A stretch of DNA of 64,000 nt. Origin: Croceivirga sp. (GTDB lineage: Bacteria; Bacteroidota; Bacteroidia; Flavobacteriales; Flavobacteriaceae). Each line of letters opens with the position of its first letter. Position 1 is the first letter of the stretch. Both the position numbers and the translations under genes were made by a program. The DNA lies in contig JANQKR010000016.1 in the NCBI GenBank assembly GCA_028281025.1, positions 124,001-188,000 of the forward strand. The letters run 5' to 3'. Below the pieces are notes generated by a model, which was not told the origin of the DNA, did no database searches, and saw only the letters and a list, made by a program, of their open reading frames with translations. Positions 19,789 through 28,690 of this stretch are shown piece by piece.

Positions 19789-21219
19789 ATGCGATTAGGT
19801 TTTACCATATTCTTGACCTTCCTTTTTATCTCATGCCAACAGGAACAACCAAAACCAGAAGGAATCAATGGCACCTGGGAATCCCTAGGTTCGGGCTGGG
19901 TACTCCAAATTAAGGACAGTACCGAATATGCCCTTTATGATGTTACTCCCATTTCATGCCTTCCCAATCGCAAAGCCGACCTTTCCGAAATTATGGACGG
20001 TCTTCGTTTAAAAAACGATACGCTCTCATTACGGAAAGGGGTAATCACCTATCGGTTTACAAGAACCAATGCCATCCCCAAATTATGCTCGGAAACCTTA
20101 TCCCAAAGCAGGCAAAATGATCCATTGTACAACTTTGAGGTTTTTGCGGAAACAGTTAAAACACATTATGCCTTTATGGAGTTGAACCGTATTGATTGGA
20201 CTTCACTTTATCTGGACCAAAAACGGAAACTGGAGGCCAATCCCACCGAGATAACCCTCTATAATGTACTGGAAGACACCTTGGACAAACTCAATGACAA
20301 CCATGCGTACCTGGAAGCAACGGACGAGTTATATGCGGCTTTGGAACAGGAGGAGGACGAAGAAGGAGAAGAAGAACCCAAAGGAAATGATTTGGCAGAA
20401 TATGGTGATTTACAGATTGCCGGAATGGTCAAAAATCATTTTCTGCAAGAGGAACTGACAAAGGATTCCAAGCTGATCCAATGGGGAAAGCTCACGGATG
20501 ACATCGGTTACATTCAGGTAATGACCATGTGGCTCCACGCCGATTTGAATGTTCCGCAAGACCTGATCGATAAGAACGGTTATCTGGATGCCTACGTAAA
20601 GACCTTTTCACAAATGTATGAGGGGGACTACATCAAAAAAGAGGCCGAAGCCGTTCGGACCATTATGGCCAATGCGATGAAGGATCTGGCCACAATGAAA
20701 AGTATTGTCATTGACGTACGATTTAACGGTGGTGGGCAAGATGCCGTCAGTTTTGAAATTTTGAATCGGTTCACCAAAGGGAAACTGCATATTGCCAATC
20801 AAAAACTGCATTTTGGAAAGGATTTTTCACCCGTGCTGCCTTTATACCTGGAAGGCACACCAAAGGCCTTCACCAAACCTGTTTTTGTATTGACCTCCCC
20901 CCAAACCGGGAGCGCTGCCGAAGCCTTTTCCATTGCCACCATGGCCATGCCCCATATTAAGCGAATTGGTTCGGCCACCCAAGGGGCCCTATCAACGGCG
21001 CTGGAGAAAACATTGCCCAACGGATGGGCTTTTTCCATTTCCAACGAAGTCTACATGGATACCCAAGGAAATATCTACGAAAACAAAGGGGTTCCCGTGG
21101 ATTATGAACTTGATTATCCCAGGGAACGGCAGCCTTTTTTTAGGGCTGTGGCCCATGATTTGGAAAAAGACAAACAAGACATTTTAAACGCTGTAAAAGC
21201 ATTGTCCAACCAAGAGTAA
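19789..21219 (+). CDS. S41 family (C-terminal processing-like) peptidase lipoprotein
   Basis: The 476-residue lipoprotein (lipobox FISC) has a C-terminal S41 protease domain. SIVIDVRFNGGGQDAVSFEIL and the nucleophile region VLTSPQTGSAAEAFS identify the family. The serine in TGSAAEA is the likely nucleophile. An acidic insert (EEDEEGEEEP, about residues 187-196) lies before the catalytic part. A PDZ domain, common in S41 enzymes, is not evident. It probably works in the periplasm on peptides. It reads in the same direction as the beta-lactamase-fold gene that follows 129 bases later. Confidence 0.85.
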   Translation: MRLGFTIFLTFLFISCQQEQPKPEGINGTWESLGSGWVLQIKDSTEYALYDVTPISCLPNRKADLSEIMDGLRLKNDTLSLRKGVITYRFTRTNAIPKLCSETLSQSRQNDPLYNFEVFAETVKTHYAFMELNRIDWTSLYLDQKRKLEANPTEITLYNVLEDTLDKLNDNHAYLEATDELYAALEQEEDEEGEEEPKGNDLAEYGDLQIAGMVKNHFLQEELTKDSKLIQWGKLTDDIGYIQVMTMWLHADLNVPQDLIDKNGYLDAYVKTFSQMYEGDYIKKEAEAVRTIMANAMKDLATMKSIVIDVRFNGGGQDAVSFEILNRFTKGKLHIANQKLHFGKDFSPVLPLYLEGTPKAFTKPVFVLTSPQTGSAAEAFSIATMAMPHIKRIGSATQGALSTALEKTLPNGWAFSISNEVYMDTQGNIYENKGVPVDYELDYPRERQPFFRAVAHDLEKDKQDILNAVKALSNQE

Positions 21220-21348
21220 ACCATTTCTTTTGGTGGAATCCACCTGGTTCTGAACGGAAAACCCAGGGCAGTTTCTTCTTTTTCCCCGTCTGCTGTAACG
21301 GAAGGGCATCCCAATCGTCAGAAAGGCATCAACCAAAAAACCTGTACG

Positions 21349-22392
21349 ATGAAATCCATTTTAGGCCTAATCCCTGTTTTAGCCATTGTATTCCATTCCG
21401 AGGCCCAAACCAGCGAAACTGTCCAAACCCCAAGTACTGAAACCGTTACTACTTGGTTGATGGAACAAAACGTACCGGCCATGGCCATTGGCACCATTGA
21501 AGGCGGTAAGTTGAACCCTTTTATCACTGCCGGAAAAAATGGGATGGAAAATCCAATTTCAGCAAACACCATTTTTGACGTGGCATCGCTCACCAAAACA
21601 ATAACCACTTTATTGACCCTAAAACTCGTTGAGACCAATTCCTGGGATTTGGACATGCCTTTAAGCACCTATTGGACCGCCCCTGATGTTGTGGATAATC
21701 CTTTTCACAAAAAACTGACAACAAGGCATGTTTTGGCCCATAGAAGTGGGTTTAAAAATTGGAGGTGGATGAATGCTAACAAAAAACTTGATTTCGACTT
21801 TGAACCGGGAACGAAATTTCAATATTCCGGGGAAGGTTTCGAATACCTTAGAAGGGCTTTGGAAAAGAAATTCGATAGGTCGTTTGAGGTCCTTGCGGAT
21901 TCCTTGGTCTTTAGGGCCAATAAAATGACAAGCAGTAATTTGACCTGGGACAAAAACCTAGAGCCTGCCAATTTCGCGGGAACCCACAACAAAGAAGGAG
22001 TTCCCTATACCTATAAAAAGTCGACCGAAGCCAATGCGGCAGACAATTTGTTGACGACCATCACGGATTTTAGTACCCTTGGTGTGAACCTTATCAATAA
22101 AAACTATTTGGGTGACATCATCTACAACGAAATGATCAGTCAACAGTCGATGGTCAAAGAGGGTATAGCCTTCGGCCTTGGATGGATAGTATTCAATGAC
22201 CTACCGAACAATGAATATGCCCTTTTTAACGCTGGAAGTGATACCGGTGTAAACGCACTGATTGTTCTTCTTCCCGTATCCAAACGAGGATTGATAGTGA
22301 TGACCAACGGAGATAACGGGCGGGCACTTGCCATGAAATCCATAGCCTACATTTTGGGCAACACGGGAAAGGAAATCTTGAGTAGATTTTGA
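21349..22392 (+). CDS. Exported beta-lactamase-fold serine hydrolase
   Basis: The 347-residue protein has a signal peptide (MKSILGLIPVLAIVFHSEAQ) and the class C beta-lactamase/penicillin-binding fold. The SxxK motif is SLTKT in FDVASLTKTITT. The second motif is YSGEGFEYL, with Gly in place of the usual Asn of YxN. Proteins like this are often esterases or D-amino peptidases rather than true beta-lactamases, and resistance should not be inferred. It follows the S41 gene and is convergent with the GRP transporter gene. Confidence 0.82.
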   Translation: MKSILGLIPVLAIVFHSEAQTSETVQTPSTETVTTWLMEQNVPAMAIGTIEGGKLNPFITAGKNGMENPISANTIFDVASLTKTITTLLTLKLVETNSWDLDMPLSTYWTAPDVVDNPFHKKLTTRHVLAHRSGFKNWRWMNANKKLDFDFEPGTKFQYSGEGFEYLRRALEKKFDRSFEVLADSLVFRANKMTSSNLTWDKNLEPANFAGTHNKEGVPYTYKKSTEANAADNLLTTITDFSTLGVNLINKNYLGDIIYNEMISQQSMVKEGIAFGLGWIVFNDLPNNEYALFNAGSDTGVNALIVLLPVSKRGLIVMTNGDNGRALAMKSIAYILGNTGKEILSRF

Positions 22393-22425
22393 GTCCCAAT
22401 CCAAAGGATCATCAATTGTTATGTA

Positions 22426-23430
22426 CTAGACCATTCTGGAAAGGACAACCAACCCCAGTCCAGCTATGAAAAGTAAAAACATAAGGGCTATGAGGATATT
22501 GGTTCCTTTAGGGGCTTCCTTGAATTCCTTCCAAACAAAAACGCCCCAAGCTGCCGCTACCATAGTGGCGCCTTGTCCCAAGCCATAGGAAATGGCAAAA
22601 CCGGCTTTTTCCGAGGCTATCATACTCAATGACATTCCAATGCCCCAAATAATCCCGCCCAAAATACCAATGGCATGTAGTTTTGGCGTTCCCAATTTAA
22701 CATAGTCCGTGTAGCTTACATTACTACCTTCAATAGGTTTGCACATAAACCAGGTGTTCCATAGAAAGTTGGAGACAAAAATCCCAAGGGCAAAAACAAA
22801 TACTGCGCTATAAGGGGTGAAAAGTCCGGCTTCGGGGTCCACAAAATCCGTGGATACCGAGGCCGCTACAAACCGGAAGAAAAAACCCATCAATATCCCT
22901 CCTGCAATGGAGAGCAACAACCCTTTTACAATGGCAGCATTCTTCTGGTTTGGTAAACGACGATAAATAAGGGCATCGAAAATAATTGCGGTCACAACCA
23001 AAGCCACCCCCAAAAACAATAATAAAGGATCTCCAATGGGATTGGCCATATAATTGACCAATACGCCCAATACCAAAGCAATGCCAATACCCACGGGAAA
23101 TGCTACCGCCATGCCGGCAATTGAAATGGCCGCAACGATCAATAAGTTGGCAATATTAAAAACCACCCCTCCAATAAATGCGGATACATAGGAATCCCGG
23201 CTTCCTTGCCCCAAATCCTCCAAAAAACCTCTTCCAAATTCACCATGGCTCCCCAAGGTCAATCCAAATAGTAAGGTCAATAGGAGAATTCCGATGACGT
23301 AGTCCCAGTAAAAAAGGGGAAATGCCCAGGATTTGGAGGCCATTTTTTGGGTATTGGCCCAAGAACCCCAACAGAGCATAGTAATCACACAAAGTACAAC
23401 GGCTAAGGCATAATTGGCTGGTATAAACAT
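22426..23430 (-). CDS. GRP-family sugar transporter, probably for ribose
   Basis: The 334-residue inner-membrane protein has ten predicted spans and is related to the glucose/ribose uptake permeases (GRP, RbsU-like). Motifs include ITMLCWGSWANTQK at the N-terminus and GMAVAFPVGIGIALVLGVLVNY in the middle. Ribokinase ends three bases before it on the same strand, so the two are co-transcribed, and the divergent operon encodes nucleoside hydrolases. Together this makes ribose the most likely substrate. The substrate assignment is inference; the family assignment is firm. Confidence 0.85.
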   Translation of the reverse strand: MFIPANYALAVVLCVITMLCWGSWANTQKMASKSWAFPLFYWDYVIGILLLTLLFGLTLGSHGEFGRGFLEDLGQGSRDSYVSAFIGGVVFNIANLLIVAAISIAGMAVAFPVGIGIALVLGVLVNYMANPIGDPLLLFLGVALVVTAIIFDALIYRRLPNQKNAAIVKGLLLSIAGGILMGFFFRFVAASVSTDFVDPEAGLFTPYSAVFVFALGIFVSNFLWNTWFMCKPIEGSNVSYTDYVKLGTPKLHAIGILGGIIWGIGMSLSMIASEKAGFAISYGLGQGATMVAAAWGVFVWKEFKEAPKGTNILIALMFLLFIAGLGLVVLSRMV

Positions 23431-23432
23431 AA

Positions 23433-24356
23433 TTAGTTGGTTTTAGTTGGTTTTTCAATAGCTTCCCTGGTGGGCGCAGAAGTTTGTGCCCCCATAATTC
23501 CCACGGCATAAGCCGCAGCCCGATTTGCAAATTCAATAGCGGATTTTAACCCTTTCCCTTCGGAGAGGGCTACCACCAATGCCCCATTAAAAGTATCTCC
23601 CGCGGCCGTGGTGTCCACCACCTTTGCTTTTTGTGCAGGCACGAGTTCATCCAATTCGTCCGAAAGGACGTAGGCCCCTTGGCTCCCCATGGTAATAATG
23701 ACAATACCCACCCCTTTTTGGCGTAAAACCATTGCTGCTGTCTTGGCGGAACCTTCGTTGGTGACTTTTACACCGCTGAGCAGTTCCGCTTCAGTTTCAT
23801 TAGGTGTGATCATATATAGGGATGCCAATAATGCATCGGACAACGGTTGGGCGGGAGCAGGATTCAAAACCAGTTTCAATTGATGTTCCCTGGCGAGCTG
23901 TCCCAAATATTCAACGGTCTCCAGTGGGGACTCCAACTGGGTCAAAACAAAAGCGCTTTCCTGTAATTCCGAAAGGGCTGCTTGGATATGGGTTTTGCGC
24001 AACGTACCATTGGCGCCCAATGCAACGGAAATCGAATTTTCGCCGTTTTTATCAACCATGATCAAGGCAACACCCGATGCCTCTTTTTCGTCTTTGGTAA
24101 TAAATCGGGTATCTATTCCATATCGTTTAAACCCCTCCACCGCTTGCTTTCCAAAGAGGTCATTTCCTACCCGGGCAATAAAAATTACCTTCCCGCCAAG
24201 GCGTGCGGCAGCTACGGCCTGATTTGCACCCTTTCCTCCGGGATTCATGGTAAATTCCCCTCCAAGGACCGTTTCCCCGGGAATTGGTAAATGACTGGAT
24301 TTCAACACCATATCCGTATTACTGCTCCCCAGTATGACAATTTTTTGCTGTTCCAT
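23433..24356 (-). CDS. rbsK: Ribokinase
   Basis: Ribokinase phosphorylates D-ribose to ribose 5-phosphate in the cytoplasm. The 307-residue protein shows the PfkB-family N-terminal signature (VVLGSSNTDMVLKS type, GGKGANQAVAAARLGG) and the C-terminal anion-hole motif DTTAAGDTFNGALV with the catalytic Asp. The Met at 24356 (MEQQKIVILGSSNTD) is the family start. The frame is open 16 codons further upstream, but that part would run into the palindromic operator. The GRP transporter gene follows after three bases. Expression is probably controlled by the divergent LacI protein. Confidence 0.92.
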   Translation of the reverse strand: MEQQKIVILGSSNTDMVLKSSHLPIPGETVLGGEFTMNPGGKGANQAVAAARLGGKVIFIARVGNDLFGKQAVEGFKRYGIDTRFITKDEKEASGVALIMVDKNGENSISVALGANGTLRKTHIQAALSELQESAFVLTQLESPLETVEYLGQLAREHQLKLVLNPAPAQPLSDALLASLYMITPNETEAELLSGVKVTNEGSAKTAAMVLRQKGVGIVIITMGSQGAYVLSDELDELVPAQKAKVVDTTAAGDTFNGALVVALSEGKGLKSAIEFANRAAAYAVGIMGAQTSAPTREAIEKPTKTN

Positions 24357-24384
24357 TTTAGTATTTCGAAATAAATATCTAGTT

Positions 24385-24404
24385 TTGCACAATCGATTGT
24401 GCAA
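24385..24404. promoter_or_regulatory. Perfect 20 bp palindrome, LacI-type operator
   Basis: TTGCACAATCGATTGTGCAA is a perfect palindrome with a central CG, the usual form of a LacI-family operator. It lies between rbsK (28 bases from its start) and the lacI-like gene, so one site can control both divergent transcripts. Confidence 0.8.
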
Positions 24405-24468
24405 TTTAAGTATTTACATTGAAACCGCCAAGTTTTCTTTAAACGGCCCAGTCAAAAAACTGCAACCC

Positions 24469-25470
24469 ATGACCATTAAGGAACTCGCCCAAGAATTGGA
24501 AATGTCCACCACAACGGTGTCCCGTGTACTAACCGGACAGGAGAAAAAATATCGCATCAGCGAGAAAACTGCCCAACGCGTTCGGGAAATGGCATCCCAA
24601 CTGGACTTTGCCCCAAACGTAATTGCACGCAACCTTCGTCTGCAAAGGACAAACACCATTGGATTGATCATTCCCGACATCAGCAACCCATTTTTTGCCA
24701 ATTTGGCGCGAACGGTAGAGGAAGAATTGCGCAAACGGAACAAAATGGTATTGTTATGCGATACCAAAGACGATTTAACTACGGAGAAAGAATCCATTGA
24801 ATTATTGCTGGCCAGAAAAGTTGATGGGCTTTTGGTGGCCCCCATTGGGGAAAAATGGGAACATCTTCAAAAAAACGCCAATGTTCCGTTAGTGCTCATC
24901 GACCGTTATTTTGAGAACAACAACTTTCCCTATGTGACCACGGACAACTATTCCGGAGCCTATGAAGCCACTTCCCATCTTATTTCAAAGGGCCACCAAA
25001 ACATTGCCTGTATTCAGGGGCTCGTTCATACCTCACCCAATCAAAGTAGGATCCACGGCTTTCAAAAGGCATTGGAGGATCATGGTATCGATAGTACGGC
25101 AGCATCCATTTTAGGCGACGATTATAGCGTGGAAAATGGATATGTATCCACCAAATCATTGCTTCAAGAAGAGGAAATACCCACGGCCATTTTTGTGCTT
25201 AACAATCAAATAGCACTGGGGGCCATGAAGGCCATTAATGAGGCAGGGCTTCAAATTCCGGAGGATATTTCACTGCTCTCCTTTGACGAGCAATATTATT
25301 TTGAATTATTGTCCCCTCCCCTTTCCTCAGTGAAACAACCCATGCAGGCCATTGGCAAAACCGCTGTTGAAACCCTGTTTGAACTTTTGGATGATAAAAA
25401 AGCAACATTCCATAAACTAAAACCAACCCTTATTGAAAGGGCTTCGGTGAAAAACATTTCCAAATCATGA
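24469..25470 (+). CDS. LacI-family transcriptional regulator
   Basis: The 333-residue repressor-type protein begins MTIKELAQELEMSTTTVSRVL, a textbook LacI helix-turn-helix and hinge region. A periplasmic-binding-protein-like sensor domain follows (IGLIIPDISNPFFANLARTVE, DGLLVAP, LSFDEQYYFELL). The frame is open upstream to 24334, but the DNA-binding domain fixes the start at 24469. Its stop overlaps the start of the first FG-GAP gene as ATGA, so the regulator is the first gene of the operon it probably controls. Ribose or a nucleoside-derived signal is the likely effector, by context. Confidence 0.92.
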   Translation: MTIKELAQELEMSTTTVSRVLTGQEKKYRISEKTAQRVREMASQLDFAPNVIARNLRLQRTNTIGLIIPDISNPFFANLARTVEEELRKRNKMVLLCDTKDDLTTEKESIELLLARKVDGLLVAPIGEKWEHLQKNANVPLVLIDRYFENNNFPYVTTDNYSGAYEATSHLISKGHQNIACIQGLVHTSPNQSRIHGFQKALEDHGIDSTAASILGDDYSVENGYVSTKSLLQEEEIPTAIFVLNNQIALGAMKAINEAGLQIPEDISLLSFDEQYYFELLSPPLSSVKQPMQAIGKTAVETLFELLDDKKATFHKLKPTLIERASVKNISKS

Positions 25471-27467
25471 GATCACACATTCCAATTCTCATAGCATTGC
25501 TTGTCGTCAACTTCACTTTTGCCCAAGAGTTTACATATGTCCCATTGGACAGCACCAAACAAAAATGGGGGGATTGGGACGGGCCCGAGTGGTTGCGCTA
25601 TTTTGGCCTTGATGCCGGTGATGTCTCCAATGATGGGTTATTGGATGTTGTTTCGGGCAGGTATGTCTATCACCAACCGTGGGATGGCAGCAGCGAACCC
25701 TGGACGCGTGTTGTTCTTGACGATAATGTCGATGGCATCTTTATCATGGACGTTGATGGCGACGCCTATGCGGATATTATCGCCCAGGCTCTGCCCAACC
25801 TCTACTGGTATGAAGCAATTGACCTTAAGGGAACACGATACCTACAACGCAAAATCGCCGAAGTGCCCGCAACCTCACATGTAAACAGTCAGGGGTTCGA
25901 AAAAGCCCAGATCATCCCTGGGGGGAAGGAAGAACTGCTGATTGCCGGAGACGGCAATGTCTACCTGATCCCCATTCCAGAAAATCCCCTTATGGAAAAG
26001 TGGCCTACCCATTTGATCGGAAGCAATACTTCTGACGAGGGCATTGGAGTAGGCGATATTGATGGGGACGGGGACATGGATATCGCTTGTGGCAGACGTC
26101 CCGAAGGCGAAGGGGAACCCAAAATTTTGGTTTGGTTTGAAAACGAGGGCAAACCCCATATTCCCTGGAAGGACCATTTTGTTGCAGAAACAGCACATCC
26201 AATCGACCGGATAAAAGTTGGGGATTTGAACGCCGATGGTGTGGTTGAAATCGTGGTTGCCGAAGAACGTTATCCGGGTTTGGAACCCGATAGTAAGGTG
26301 CTATGGTTCTCAAGAAATACTTCCAAAGATGTCTGGCAATTAAATACCTTGACCACCCAGTATTCCAGCAACAATTTGCAGCTAATGGATATGGACAGTG
26401 ATGGCGATTTGGACATCCTTACGGCGGAGCATAAGGGCAAGCAACTGGAACTCCAACTTTGGTCCAATGACGGAGCGGGAACTTTTTCAAAAACCGTATT
26501 GGATACGGGTAAGGAAAACCATTTAGGTGCCAAACCTTTTGATATGGACAATGATGGGGATCTGGATATCCTGGGATCGGCATGGGACAATTACAGATGG
26601 ATGCACCTTTGGATAAACCCTACCAAAAAGCCGGAAAAACGTCCTTCAAAACAAATGTTGCCCCATCCGCCCAAAAAGGATAGTATCGTCACCAAATACC
26701 AGGGCAAGGACCACTATGTTATCCAAACCAAAGGGGTTACCTACTATTATGACATTGCCGGGGGAGGATTTTCACGAATCATCGACCCCTATGGCAACGA
26801 TTGGATTGCCTTTAAGCAACTTACTTCAGATTATCCGCAGGGTGCCGCCGGGACATTTCGGGGACTGCCCAATTTGGTCTATAAAGGCCAGGACAATGGG
26901 GCCGGTCATCCAGGCTTTGATCAATGTCATTCGTGGTTTGAAGATGGAGTCCTCTACTCAGAATCCAAAAGCAAGCTGTGGAAGTGGCGTTGGACGTTCC
27001 ATGATACCTATGCGGAATTGGAAGTTTTGAAGACGGACCCTGACCGTAAGTATTGGTTTTTGTATGAAGGCACCCCTGGTGGCAAATTCAATCCAAGGGG
27101 CTATTATTTTGGTTCCAACAGTGCTGGTCCATCAACAGAAATCCCGGATTTTTATACGAATAAGGCACAATTTCAACCCTTACGGTGGACCTACGTTGGG
27201 CTAAAAAACCTGGATATCACCTTTTTTATGCTTCACAACGCCCCTGATCCGGAAAAAGGGCTTCTTTCTTACCTGGGCAATAGTGAAGAGGGTGTTGATA
27301 GCAAGGATGGTATGACGGTTTTCGGTTTCGGGCGCGATGAAGAAACCAATCCATTGCTCTCTGGAAGAAATAAATTCATTATCGGCCTATATCCAAAAGA
27401 GATCAAGGACAAAAACCAACATGAAGCCTTCTCCAATTATGTGAACACAACCTTTATTGATAACTAA
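25467..27467 (+). CDS. Exported FG-GAP/VCBS repeat protein with unknown C-terminal domain
   Basis: The 666-residue protein has a signal peptide (ending NFTFAQ). Residues about 40-385 carry FG-GAP repeats with calcium-binding Asp-rich loops, for example DVDGDAYADI, DIDGDGDMDI, DLNADGVVEI, DMDSDGDLDI and DMDNDGDLDI. This suggests a beta-propeller. The last 270 residues or so form a separate aromatic-rich domain (TYYYDIAGGGFSRI, WKWRWTFHDTYAELEV) that I do not recognise. It may be enzymatic or ligand-binding. The gene overlaps lacI by four bases and is followed directly by a second FG-GAP gene and two nucleoside hydrolase genes, so it probably takes part in extracellular nucleoside or nucleic acid use. 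Confidence 0.8.
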   Translation: MRSHIPILIALLVVNFTFAQEFTYVPLDSTKQKWGDWDGPEWLRYFGLDAGDVSNDGLLDVVSGRYVYHQPWDGSSEPWTRVVLDDNVDGIFIMDVDGDAYADIIAQALPNLYWYEAIDLKGTRYLQRKIAEVPATSHVNSQGFEKAQIIPGGKEELLIAGDGNVYLIPIPENPLMEKWPTHLIGSNTSDEGIGVGDIDGDGDMDIACGRRPEGEGEPKILVWFENEGKPHIPWKDHFVAETAHPIDRIKVGDLNADGVVEIVVAEERYPGLEPDSKVLWFSRNTSKDVWQLNTLTTQYSSNNLQLMDMDSDGDLDILTAEHKGKQLELQLWSNDGAGTFSKTVLDTGKENHLGAKPFDMDNDGDLDILGSAWDNYRWMHLWINPTKKPEKRPSKQMLPHPPKKDSIVTKYQGKDHYVIQTKGVTYYYDIAGGGFSRIIDPYGNDWIAFKQLTSDYPQGAAGTFRGLPNLVYKGQDNGAGHPGFDQCHSWFEDGVLYSESKSKLWKWRWTFHDTYAELEVLKTDPDRKYWFLYEGTPGGKFNPRGYYFGSNSAGPSTEIPDFYTNKAQFQPLRWTYVGLKNLDITFFMLHNAPDPEKGLLSYLGNSEEGVDSKDGMTVFGFGRDEETNPLLSGRNKFIIGLYPKEIKDKNQHEAFSNYVNTTFIDN

Positions 27468-28688
27468 ATGATGAGAACGACACTACAACTACTTATTCCT
27501 GCACTTATTTTAAGCGGAATGGGATGTAAGGAACCAAAGAAGACGCCCATTGAAGTTGAAACCAAGGAATCCAAAATGTTGGCCTTTAGGCAAACCACCA
27601 TTGCGGACTCGCTAACTTTTCTCTGGGCCCATGACCCTGTGGACCTCACAGGGGACGGTATCGCCGATCTACTTTTTATAGATAATAATGGATACGGCGG
27701 AAAGCTGGGATATTATCAGGGCCAAAAGGAGGAAGGGCTTTGGACAAAAACCCTGATCGATATTCCTGAAGAACTGGCCATGGGCGATATTGAGGCCGCA
27801 GACATGGACAATGATGGGGATATCGATATTGTGGCGGCCCACCACAGTGGGGAATGGGAGGCAGCCAATGAGCCCTCAACACTTTTTTGGTACGAAAACC
27901 CAAATTGGAAAGCCCATCCCATTGGGGAAGCTCCCAATTTTATCAAAGATGTGAGCATCGCAGATTTTAATTCTGATGGCAAGATGGACATTGCCGTTTT
28001 ATGTTTTGAAGTCAGCACCTTGCGCGTCTTTCAACAAAACAGTGCCGATGATTGGGAGTTGGTCCAAGAATATAAAAATTATGGTAACCTCCATGAAGGA
28101 ATGGACGTTGGGGATGTCAATGGCGATGGCTTCATGGATATTGTGGCCGGGGCACATCTGTTTCAAAGTCCGGGAAAGGATTTAAAATCTCCCTGGAAAA
28201 TAGAAAACATTGATGGGAAATGGAATGACCAAACCGGGGATTGGTCCAGAAATGGAACAAAAATTTTCCTGAGGGATTTGGACGGGGATACGAAAAGTGA
28301 AGTCTTTGTCAGTCATTCCGAACGTACCGGTTTTCCACTTTCCTACTATAAAAATAGTGATGGGCTATGGAAGGAAATTGTAATTGCCGATAGTATCCCG
28401 GCCTGCCATACCCTTCAGGTTTTTGACTTTGATCTCGATGGTGATTTTGATGTATTGGCAGGGGTAAACAAATCCAGGGCGCAAGGACTGGGGTATGACA
28501 CTTTTCCCATTACCATTTTCCTATCCAATAAAAACCATTCCCAATGGGAAACCCTGGTGCTTTCTGAGGAAGGCATCTATAACGGCCAGGTGGTGGATTA
28601 CGATAATGATGGCGATATGGACATCTTTAGGTACCAAACCCATGATGCCGTTACCTATCAACTGTTTGAAAACACCCTAAATAATTGA
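27468..28688 (+). CDS. FG-GAP/VCBS repeat lipoprotein
   Basis: The 406-residue lipoprotein (lipobox SGMGC) consists almost wholly of FG-GAP repeats. Asp-rich loops include DLTGDGIADL, DMDNDGDIDI, DFNSDGKMDI, DVNGDGFMDI, DLDGDTKSEV and DYDNDGDMDI, consistent with a single calcium-binding beta-propeller. It starts with the base directly after the stop of the larger FG-GAP protein and ends two bases before the first nucleoside hydrolase gene. It has no extra domain, so it could bind a ligand or the partner proteins at the outer membrane. Function unknown. Confidence 0.8.
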   Translation: MMRTTLQLLIPALILSGMGCKEPKKTPIEVETKESKMLAFRQTTIADSLTFLWAHDPVDLTGDGIADLLFIDNNGYGGKLGYYQGQKEEGLWTKTLIDIPEELAMGDIEAADMDNDGDIDIVAAHHSGEWEAANEPSTLFWYENPNWKAHPIGEAPNFIKDVSIADFNSDGKMDIAVLCFEVSTLRVFQQNSADDWELVQEYKNYGNLHEGMDVGDVNGDGFMDIVAGAHLFQSPGKDLKSPWKIENIDGKWNDQTGDWSRNGTKIFLRDLDGDTKSEVFVSHSERTGFPLSYYKNSDGLWKEIVIADSIPACHTLQVFDFDLDGDFDVLAGVNKSRAQGLGYDTFPITIFLSNKNHSQWETLVLSEEGIYNGQVVDYDNDGDMDIFRYQTHDAVTYQLFENTLNN

Positions 28689-28690
28689 CC

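Noticed and set aside
21235-21250. Short GGTGG/CCACC hairpin after the S41 peptidase gene as a terminator
   Set aside because: The stem has only five pairs and no T run follows.
21349-22392. Antibiotic resistance beta-lactamase
   Set aside because: The fold is shared with many esterases and peptidases, the YxN motif is changed to YSG, and nothing in the context points to resistance.
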